DNA from: an uncultured Vampirovibrio sp.
GTDB lineage: Bacteria; Cyanobacteriota; Vampirovibrionia; Gastranaerophilales; Gastranaerophilaceae
DNA length: 64,000 nt
Direction: 5' to 3'
Assembly (NCBI GenBank): GCA_910577395.1
Contig: CAJTLG010000003.1
Coordinates: forward strand, 124,001 to 188,000
The notes beneath the pieces were generated by a model. The model was not told where the DNA came from. It was given only the letters and a program-made list of their open reading frames with translations, and searched no databases. Within the stretch, counting starts at the first letter, position 1. Every line of letters starts with the position of its first letter. A program made the translations under genes and the position numbers. Of the stretch, positions 57,954 to 64,000 are shown in pieces.

Positions 57954-59421
57954 AAACCTTCTTTATAATTTCTTCGTTTATAAATTCTTCACAAAGTTTA
58001 TCCTGGTCAATAAAACTGTGTTTTATTGTGCATTTATCATTAATTGACATAAACATTTGCCTGTAAAATTCTTTTTTGTCATTTTCTTTTGACAGTATGT
58101 AAATTCTTGACGGCATATTTGCCTCGTATGCAGTTTTTATAAAATCGGTAACAATTTCTTTATTTTCATCAAGCGGCGGATTTACAAGTATCCAGATTTG
58201 TGATTTTACAAGGGCAGCAAAAGCTCTGTGCCAAAATACAGGGTTGCAATCCGGGTTATAAGAATTTACCGCATAAATATCAGGAAAAGCGGCACTGTCA
58301 CAGTGCGGACACTGAACGCTTAATGTTCTTGTGTTAAAATCTGTTTTCAGAGTTCTTGCATTACAGTTTGAACACACGAAAATATTTGTAGACCCTACCA
58401 TTGGGATTAAATCAAATGATGTTGCTTTATCATTAGGTTTTTTTACAAACGGTATATCAAAATCGATATTTTTTTCACAGAAAATTTTTGAGATATTCTG
58501 GCTTTGTGAAGCAGTTATAAAAGAAACCTTGCCCTTGGATGTTGTAAGCATTGAAATTATTTTATCAATATCCAAAACATCTGTATCAAGCAGGTGTGTA
58601 AGGGTTGATATTTGTTTTAGCAGATTGTACTCTTGCCCGTTTTGATTTTTTGAAAATAACAAATTCAAATTATTTTTATAATCTTTAACATCATCATAGT
58701 TTACATCGTTTTTAAAATCATCATAAAACACGGCTATGTTTTTTATTATGTTATTTTCTGCAGGAACTGCCGGTTGTACTACAGCTTGTGTTCCGGCTTG
58801 CATTGGTGGCTGCGGAACCTGTATTGGCTGCTGTTCTGCGATTTGTCTGTTTTGCACGACAGGTGCAGAGGCAGTATGCTGTGCTGTTTGCATTTGTTGC
58901 ACTGTTTCCTGCTGTATAGCAGGTTGTGGTACGGGCCGGTGTACATTTTCCGGTTTGTAATTATTTAATTTTACTTCTTCAATTTTTGGTGCAATAGGTG
59001 TTTGTACAGTTTCTGTGCTTGCTTGGGTATTTTGTATTTGTATATCCTCGCTTGAATTTATAATCTGTGCAAGCTCTTTAATATCTCCCGCTGCAGGCTC
59101 TTGCAATGTTTGCGGTATCTGGGTCAGGCCGCTGCCGTTAGGGAGGATTTGATTTTCTTTTGAAATTTTTTGAATGGCATTTTTTGACAGTATATCTCTG
59201 ATTGTTGAGCATAGTATGTCTGAAATTTCAGGCGGATATTGTTTTTTTTCAACAGTGGCTAATATTTGCCTTAAATCATCTGTCATTTCAAACTCATGAC
59301 CTGTATGAAATTTTTCATGGAGCTTGTATGTGCCCATTTTTAAAAGCTGGTAGTCGTTTTTTCTTAATGCTACAGCAAGCCTTTTTATGGTCATATCTTC
59401 TGATTCAGGAAACGGTGCCAT
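57946..59421 (-). CDS. Zinc-ribbon hypothetical protein downstream of pilT
   Basis: 491 residues. The N-terminal 90 are helical (IKRLAVALRKNDYQLLKMGT); about 100-225 is a Gln/Pro/Thr-rich linker. A region like a Toprim or Sir2-like alpha/beta fold follows (ISMLTTSKGKVSFITASQSQ), then a four-cysteine ribbon (CSNCNARTLKTDF ... CPHCDSAAFPD) and WHRAFAALVKSQIWILVNPP. The arrangement recalls sirtuin-like NAD-binding domains with an internal Zn ribbon, but the NAD motifs are not clear. It is 15 bp after pilT and overlaps recO by eight bases. Function unknown. Confidence 0.6.
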   Translation of the reverse strand: MAPFPESEDMTIKRLAVALRKNDYQLLKMGTYKLHEKFHTGHEFEMTDDLRQILATVEKKQYPPEISDILCSTIRDILSKNAIQKISKENQILPNGSGLTQIPQTLQEPAAGDIKELAQIINSSEDIQIQNTQASTETVQTPIAPKIEEVKLNNYKPENVHRPVPQPAIQQETVQQMQTAQHTASAPVVQNRQIAEQQPIQVPQPPMQAGTQAVVQPAVPAENNIIKNIAVFYDDFKNDVNYDDVKDYKNNLNLLFSKNQNGQEYNLLKQISTLTHLLDTDVLDIDKIISMLTTSKGKVSFITASQSQNISKIFCEKNIDFDIPFVKKPNDKATSFDLIPMVGSTNIFVCSNCNARTLKTDFNTRTLSVQCPHCDSAAFPDIYAVNSYNPDCNPVFWHRAFAALVKSQIWILVNPPLDENKEIVTDFIKTAYEANMPSRIYILSKENDKKEFYRQMFMSINDKCTIKHSFIDQDKLCEEFINEEIIKKVFA

Positions 59422-59436
59422 TTTTCTTTATTCTCC

Positions 59437-60537
59437 TTATAATAAATCATCCACGGGGTTTGCCGCTGCACTTCCATGGTAAATCCCGCGCATCATTTGG
59501 CTTAATTCTGTTGTATCATCACTTGCATTCATAGCCTCATCTTTGCCAATAATGCCGCTTTTAAACAGCTTAAATATTGAGGCATTCATTGATACCATAT
59601 TTTGAGAGCCGCCTCTTTTGATTGATGTATCAACTTCTTCAAGCTGATTTTTCCGGATATAATCAACAATTGCAGGCGTAGAACACATAATTTCTAATGC
59701 AGGAACAAGCCCTCCTGATGTTTTTGGAATAAGTTTTTGTGCAATTGTACCTCTTAAAACTTTTGCAAATCTATCCCTTATAAAGCCTCTTGTGGAATCA
59801 TCAAACAATCCTAAAATTCTGTTTATAGTTTGGGAGGCTGAGTTTGTGTGTATTGTTGAAAATACAAGGTGACCTGTTTCTGCGGCGTTTAGGGCACTTT
59901 CCATAGTATCTCTGTCCCTTATTTCGCCAACCACTATAATGTCGGGGTCTTGGCGAAGTGCGTATTTTATACCGTCTGAAAACGAATTAACATCCACCCC
60001 GACCCCTCTTTGGGTTATTAAACATTTTTTATCTGTATACAAAAATTCTATAGGGTCTTCAATTGTTACAATGTGTTTTGGCATATCTTTATTTATAATT
60101 TCAAGCAAAGATGCAATTGTGGTAGATTTACCGCTGCTCGTAGCACCCGTAATTAAAACAATACCGTTATTGTATTTTGTAAAAACCTCCAATCCCGCAG
60201 GCAATGCAAGCTCCTCAAGGGTAGGAATAGCATAAGGGATTGTTCTTAATGTTAATTTAGGATACCCAAGCTCTTTACAGTAATTTACTCTGTAACGGGA
60301 AACGCCCAAGATTTCATATGTAAAATCTATGTCATTTTTGGCTTTTATTCTTTTGGCTAAATCACCATATAGCATAGTATTTAGCATATTTTCGAAATCT
60401 TCTTCGGTTATAGGGGGCTCGTCAATTTTTACGATGTTACCCGCTATCCTTAAAGAAGGAGATTTTCCTATCTTTAAATGAATGTCTGAAGCCTTTGTCT
60501 TATTAACTTTTCTTAAAAATTCCTCTATGTTAAACAT
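59437..60537 (-). CDS. pilT: Type IV pilus retraction ATPase PilT
   Basis: 366 residues. PilT hexamers depolymerise type IV pili and drive twitching motility and DNA uptake. The start IEEFLRKVNKTKASDIHLKI is the PilT N-domain. Walker A is GATSSGKSTT, the Asp box is IVTIEDPIEFLY, Walker B is IVVGEIRDRDTMESAL, and the His box is HLVFSTIHTNSASQ. The C-terminal AIRTE-like tail is loosely kept. It is the first gene of the operon running down to 54217; no other pil genes are nearby. Confidence 0.95.
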   Translation of the reverse strand: MFNIEEFLRKVNKTKASDIHLKIGKSPSLRIAGNIVKIDEPPITEEDFENMLNTMLYGDLAKRIKAKNDIDFTYEILGVSRYRVNYCKELGYPKLTLRTIPYAIPTLEELALPAGLEVFTKYNNGIVLITGATSSGKSTTIASLLEIINKDMPKHIVTIEDPIEFLYTDKKCLITQRGVGVDVNSFSDGIKYALRQDPDIIVVGEIRDRDTMESALNAAETGHLVFSTIHTNSASQTINRILGLFDDSTRGFIRDRFAKVLRGTIAQKLIPKTSGGLVPALEIMCSTPAIVDYIRKNQLEEVDTSIKRGGSQNMVSMNASIFKLFKSGIIGKDEAMNASDDTTELSQMMRGIYHGSAAANPVDDLL

Positions 60538-60743
60538 ACTAATATCCCAAAATAATAATATAACAATATTTTACACTATGTTTGCCGTATAGGCATTTTT
60601 GTTACATATTGTGTTAATTGAATTATTGTTAAGTTTTGTTAATAAAACATCAGTATTTTTGGCAATTTGTATAAGCAAAATGTTTTTATTTAAATGTAAG
60701 GTTAGTTTAAAGTTATTAAAGGTTTATTGGAAGGAAGTTAGTT

Positions 60744-61541
60744 ATGAGTTTAGGGCTATCAAGCTACAGTTCTTTAAACGGATTGGGTCTGATTACAGGC
60801 TCAACAAGCGGTTACGGAAACTATGGCTATTGCGGCGGCTTTGGAAGTAAAGAGTATACTCAATATGCTAAAGAAGCCATTGAAAATAATTATGATGTTC
60901 AAACAACACGTCAATTGTATTCAAATATGCAAAGCACGGAAACTATGTCTTTTGCAATGCAGTCTCAGGTGATACAAAACATGTTGCAAACAGGCAGAAC
61001 CGACGACGCCCTTTTTGAATTTAACAATATGGTTAATGAAATGTCCGGGCTTAGCCAGTATGCAGGCTATACCGAACAGCAAATCAAAACTTTGGCACAA
61101 AATCAATATAAAAATGCAACCGGCACTGCACTTTTAAATGATATTACAAAGTATGCCGACGGCTCCTTTATATCAGGTGTTAAAGGTTCCATTCCGATAG
61201 TTAACTTATTTACCCAAACAAATAGTAAAAACGATTTAATTGCAGAGGTGACCGGAACCAAAAAATCAAACTTTGGTACCGTAACAAAAATTGCAGGTGC
61301 AGCAACAGGCGGTGCGGCGTTTGGTACCCTTGCGGTTGCAGGAAATGCAATCAGAAAAGGTGCAAAAGCCGGAGCCTCATCAGGTGCTTTAAGTTCAATA
61401 GGTACTACTCTTCAAACAGCCTTTAAAGGTAAAACCGGTAAGATTGCTATAGCGGGCGCAGCTATTGGTGTAGCATGTCTTGGTATTAAAAGCCTTTTGG
61501 ATAAGGTAACCGGTGCAAATAAAGCTGACACCGCAGCTTAG
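60744..61541 (+). CDS. Hypothetical protein with Gly-rich start and two hydrophobic segments
   Basis: 265 residues, start preceded by GGAAGGAAG. The N-terminus is Ser/Gly/Tyr-rich (about 1-35). A helical middle follows, then two Ala/Gly hydrophobic segments (TKIAGAATGGAAFGTLAVAG and GKIAIAGAAIGVACLGI). This resembles membrane-inserting or pore-forming tails, but no family is recognised. It is a single gene, divergent from pilT, ending near a terminator shared with the convergent gene at 61641. Confidence 0.55.
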   Translation: MSLGLSSYSSLNGLGLITGSTSGYGNYGYCGGFGSKEYTQYAKEAIENNYDVQTTRQLYSNMQSTETMSFAMQSQVIQNMLQTGRTDDALFEFNNMVNEMSGLSQYAGYTEQQIKTLAQNQYKNATGTALLNDITKYADGSFISGVKGSIPIVNLFTQTNSKNDLIAEVTGTKKSNFGTVTKIAGAATGGAAFGTLAVAGNAIRKGAKAGASSGALSSIGTTLQTAFKGKTGKIAIAGAAIGVACLGIKSLLDKVTGANKADTAA

Positions 61542-61601
61542 ATAAAAGATTCCATTCCTTCTAATTTCTACTCTTGACCAACTAAAATATTAGGCAAAAC
61601 A

Positions 61602-61630
61602 CCCTCTTTCTTTTCACCAGAAGAGGGCTT
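61602..61630. terminator. Bidirectional intrinsic terminator
   Basis: The stem CCCTCTT/AAGAGGG (61602-61608 and 61621-61627) has AAAACA on the left and TTTT shortly after on the right, so it can serve the genes on both sides. Confidence 0.75.
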
Positions 61631-61640
61631 TTATTGCTAT

Positions 61641-62465
61641 TTATTTGATTTTTGTATTTGATATTTCTTTTAATACCTGGGTAATTTCTTCGCATTTAGG
61701 GGATTGTGCAATTAAATCCTTAGTATCTTTAAGAAAACCTGTGCATGCTTTAAAAATTTTTGTCTTTTCTTCAACCGATAAGACATCAGCTTGACTCAGC
61801 ACTTGTTTTTTAGTTATGTCAGACACAGCTTTTAACAGTTTGCAGGAAATTCTAAGAAATACTGCATCAGTACCGCTCTGTGTTTCGCAAAATTTATCTA
61901 AAGACACAAGTATATTGTCAAATTTAATTAATGCATCCATATCAGAAAGGCTACCCTTGGAAGCTTCATTTGTAAGGTCTGCTATTTTATCAAAGACAGG
62001 GTTTATATTTTCAAATTCTTTAGGAGTAATTTTTTTTGTATATTCAGCAACTTGACCTACTTTCTTGAAAAAGTTTTCCGTTGAAGCGTTTTTAAGTTTG
62101 TTAAAATCCATTAAAAAAAGAGCCGCCTTAATTGCGTTTTTTTCGTTATCGGTAGCATTTGCCGGTATGTTTTTTGTAATCCAAACTTTTCCTTTTTTAA
62201 CAAAAGTTTCTAAATTACCCAACAAGTTTGCCGTCTGCTTTTGTAATGTTTTTGATACAGGGAGCTCAGAAACGGTTTTTTGTATAGCAGGGGTTGTTTT
62301 ATGGAAAGGCAAAAGACCCGTAAAAGAAACGGTGTCGGAAATATTTTGGTTTATTAAAGAATTATTTCTAAAAGCATATTTTTGGTTCTGCAAAGACATT
62401 GCGGCAGAATTTTTAGATATTGAGTTATTATAAGAATTGAAACTTTGAATACTGCTAACCTTCAT
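61641..62465 (-). CDS. Hypothetical protein with VSFTG tag
   Basis: 274 residues. Residues 1-45 are Asn/Ser-rich and disordered, followed by VSFTG (46-50), identical to the tag on the giant GH13 protein. The rest is helical with repeated phenylalanine/lysine heptads (VDIL-like coil) and no membrane segment. No family recognised. AAGGAAGG precedes the start. It lies 44 bp downstream of the LLKxYL protein gene on the same strand, so the two tagged proteins may be expressed together. Confidence 0.55.
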   Translation of the reverse strand: MKVSSIQSFNSYNNSISKNSAAMSLQNQKYAFRNNSLINQNISDTVSFTGLLPFHKTTPAIQKTVSELPVSKTLQKQTANLLGNLETFVKKGKVWITKNIPANATDNEKNAIKAALFLMDFNKLKNASTENFFKKVGQVAEYTKKITPKEFENINPVFDKIADLTNEASKGSLSDMDALIKFDNILVSLDKFCETQSGTDAVFLRISCKLLKAVSDITKKQVLSQADVLSVEEKTKIFKACTGFLKDTKDLIAQSPKCEEITQVLKEISNTKIK

Positions 62466-62509
62466 TTATTAATACCTTCCTTTTTAATATGCGAAATTTT
62501 AGAATGGTT

Positions 62510-62905
62510 TTATTGAAACGCAAAGAAATCATTTGCTGTGTCAACCAAATCTTGGAGAGTTGTTTCAAGCTCGGGGGAAATTTCAGGTTTTTTGCGGGAA
62601 CATATGGCAAAGATAATAATACCTGCAATTATAATCGCTGCACCAATCCCTGCAAATATCATTTTTTTTGAAATTTTCTTTTTAGCCGGTTTTTGGTCTG
62701 CGGGGTTGGGGTTTTGTATTTCGGATTTTGAAATTTCTAAGGTATCAGGCTGCACGGCATAAGGTGCTTGTGATTGATTAATAGGCTGTGCTTTAACAGC
62801 AGCAGGTGCAAAATCTTGAGCCGCAGAATTTTGTGCGGCAGTATAATTTTGTTTTTTGAGATAGGATTTTAAAAGATCGGATTGTCCGATATTATTTGCT
62901 GACAT
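62510..62905 (-). CDS. Small membrane protein with DLLKSYL N-terminal peptide
   Basis: 131 residues. DLLKSYLKKQN (10-20) matches the two peptides on the GH13 enzyme at 19589 (PLLQGYLQKNG and DLLKAYLLSQG). An Ala/Pro/Gln-rich linker and a Lys-rich stretch lead into one transmembrane helix (MIFAGIGAAIIIAGIIIFAI), followed by a short acidic tail ending NDFFAFQ. This is the layout of a tail-anchored protein with a cytoplasmic docking peptide. A cytoplasmic N-terminus is inferred from the positive residues. Confidence 0.6.
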   Translation of the reverse strand: MSANNIGQSDLLKSYLKKQNYTAAQNSAAQDFAPAAVKAQPINQSQAPYAVQPDTLEISKSEIQNPNPADQKPAKKKISKKMIFAGIGAAIIIAGIIIFAICSRKKPEISPELETTLQDLVDTANDFFAFQ

Positions 62906-62985
62906 AACAAATTACCTTATAATTTCAGATATCTCTATAATGCTTGTCAACAATAAAAATTGCTTGTTTGTATGCAAGAGTTTGC

Positions 62986-63675
62986 TTAACTTAATATGGA
63001 ATTAATCTTTTCCTTAAGCTCTTTAACTTCATATGTCAGTCTGTTTAGCTGGCATGTTACAGGGTCAGGGATTTTATTGTGTAAAAGCTGACCTTGTATA
63101 AAAAATTTCTGCTGTACTACTCTGCCCGGAATACCTACCACTGTTGAATGCTCAGGTACATCATCTATAACAACACTTCCTGCGCCTATATTTGAATTAT
63201 CTTCTATTGTAATGTTCCCAAGGACCTTTGCGCCTGCACCAATTGTTACAAAGTTACCGATAGTCGGGTGCCGCTTTCCGTGGTCTTTCCCTGTTCCTCC
63301 AAGGGTTACGCCCTGATAAACAAGCACATTATTACCTATGATTGTAGTTTCGCCAATTACAACCCCCATACCGTGGTCTATAAAAAACCTTTCCCCGATA
63401 GTTGCCCCCGGGTGAATTTCAATCCCTGTAAAAAACCTTGCAGTTTGGGAAATTAATCTTGGGATAAAAGGGATGCGCCATTTTAAAAGCTTGTTTGCAA
63501 TTCGGTAAGATAAAAGTGCATGAAAACCCGGATACAAAAGTATAATTTCTAAAAAATTTTTTGCAGCGGGGTCTTTATCTAATATATTTTCTATATCAGA
63601 TTTTACGCGTGCTAAACCCCTAATAAGGGCTATAGGGTGTTTTTTGGTTTCAGGTTTAGAATTTAATTTTTGCAT
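62986..63675 (-). CDS. cysE: Serine O-acetyltransferase
   Basis: 229 residues. Transfers acetyl from acetyl-CoA to serine, the first step of cysteine synthesis. The helical N-domain ends LYPGFHALLSYRIANKLL; the left-handed beta helix follows with hexapeptide repeats (IHPGATIGERFFIDHGMGVV, GNNVLVYQGVTLGGTGK) and the catalytic His/Asp region DHGMG and KRHPTIGNFV. It is the short, EpsC-like type. It overlaps the upstream tyrS by 20 bp. Confidence 0.94.
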   Translation of the reverse strand: MQKLNSKPETKKHPIALIRGLARVKSDIENILDKDPAAKNFLEIILLYPGFHALLSYRIANKLLKWRIPFIPRLISQTARFFTGIEIHPGATIGERFFIDHGMGVVIGETTIIGNNVLVYQGVTLGGTGKDHGKRHPTIGNFVTIGAGAKVLGNITIEDNSNIGAGSVVIDDVPEHSTVVGIPGRVVQQKFFIQGQLLHNKIPDPVTCQLNRLTYEVKELKEKINSILS

Positions 63676-64000
63676 ATTTTCTTTTTCCGCCCTGTAAAAT
63701 TCCTTCTTTATTAAGTACCGTTGCAGGGTCTGTTATTTTTTCACCTTCAAATTTCACTGCACCGCCTGCTATAAGCCTCTTTGCTTCACCTTTGCTAGAT
63801 ACAAAGTTTAGTTCAATTAAAATATCAACAATGTTTGAAGAATTTACCTTAACCTCTTCAATATCATCAGGAACACCTTTGTTTTGGACAACATTTATAA
63901 AATCATTCTGTGCTTTATCTGCAGCCTCTTTTCCGCAGTACATTTTTGTAATTTCATATGCAAGGCGCATTTTTTCATCACGGGGATTGTTTTCTTTGTT
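63656..64000 (-). CDS. tyrS: Tyrosyl-tRNA synthetase, C-terminal part (partial)
   Basis: The frame is open to the window edge and begins there NPRDEKMRLAYEITKMY, the region just before the C-terminal RNA-binding domain of TyrS. A helical linker (GKEAADKAQNDFINVVQNKG) is followed by an S4 domain (VSSKGEAKRLIAGGAVKFEG) that contacts tRNA(Tyr). The gene continues past 64000, so its catalytic HIGH/KMSKS region is not visible here. It is upstream of and overlapping cysE. Confidence 0.9.
   Translation of the reverse strand, partial: NKENNPRDEKMRLAYEITKMYCGKEAADKAQNDFINVVQNKGVPDDIEEVKVNSSNIVDILIELNFVSSKGEAKRLIAGGAVKFEGEKITDPATVLNKEGILQGGKRKYAKIKF

Noticed and set aside
1..64000. tRNA and rRNA genes
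   Set aside because: I read the intergenic regions on both strands and found no cloverleaf with a GTTCRAAT-type T-loop and no rRNA sequence.

Overview
The window looks like the chromosome of a low-GC, non-photosynthetic member of the Cyanobacteriota, most likely a gut Gastranaerophilales (Vampirovibrionia, 'Melainabacteria'). The strongest clue is that RNA polymerase beta' is split into rpoC1 (30115-31830) and rpoC2 (31886-35737), the cyanobacterial arrangement, yet nothing photosynthetic is present. A diderm envelope is indicated by an OstA/LptD-like protein and an SLH protein. Flagellar basal-body genes and pilT are also present. Many small hypothetical proteins carry short N-terminal tags (VSFTG, TSFKG and similar). 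The taxonomic call is inference from gene content. I see no rRNA, tRNA, CRISPR array, intact IS element or prophage.

Layout. 1-935: the end of a membrane-protein gene, two copies of a hairpin-rich repeat, and a cysteine-rich pilin/surface-like gene fragment. 936-10312 (mostly minus strand): clpB, two orphan plus-strand genes, then tig-clpP-clpX followed by an SLH protein. 10396-11990: nanE-nanK for N-acetylmannosamine-6-P metabolism. 11991-12507: a gap with a hairpin and a small ORF remnant. 12496-15619: a P-loop/TPR protein overlapping rsmG. 15779-25878: a four-gene plus-strand operon with two multi-spanning unknown proteins and two large, signal-less GH13 (alpha-amylase-clan) proteins whose catalytic triads are intact. 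26770-35737: rpoB-rpoC1-rpoC2. 36348-36629: a second, broken copy of the cysteine-rich cassette. 36848-37922: coaD and a coiled-coil gene. 38143-44895: a flagellar operon (SLT lysozyme, fliE, fliF, a fliG-position gene, fliH, flhA) that ends directly in 2.3 tandem copies of the 112-bp repeat. 45241-48820 (minus): a tagged nucleotidyltransferase, rnhB, rbgA, rplS. 48978-54157 (plus): a nuclease/PLD fusion, a 35-residue membrane peptide, an M23 peptidase and an OstA/LptD-like protein. 54217-60537 (minus): a tight six-gene operon running from pilT through recO to a CxxCxxCC protein. 60744-64000: three small hypotheticals, cysE and the 3' end of tyrS.

The most unusual material is (i) the GH13/membrane operon, which could build or consume an internal glucan at a membrane or particle; (ii) two kinds of short N-terminal peptide shared by otherwise unrelated proteins, which look like sorting or docking tags; and (iii) a dispersed repeat whose central hairpin keeps a GATGA loop while the stem changes completely with pairing preserved, found beside both copies of the cysteine-rich cassette.
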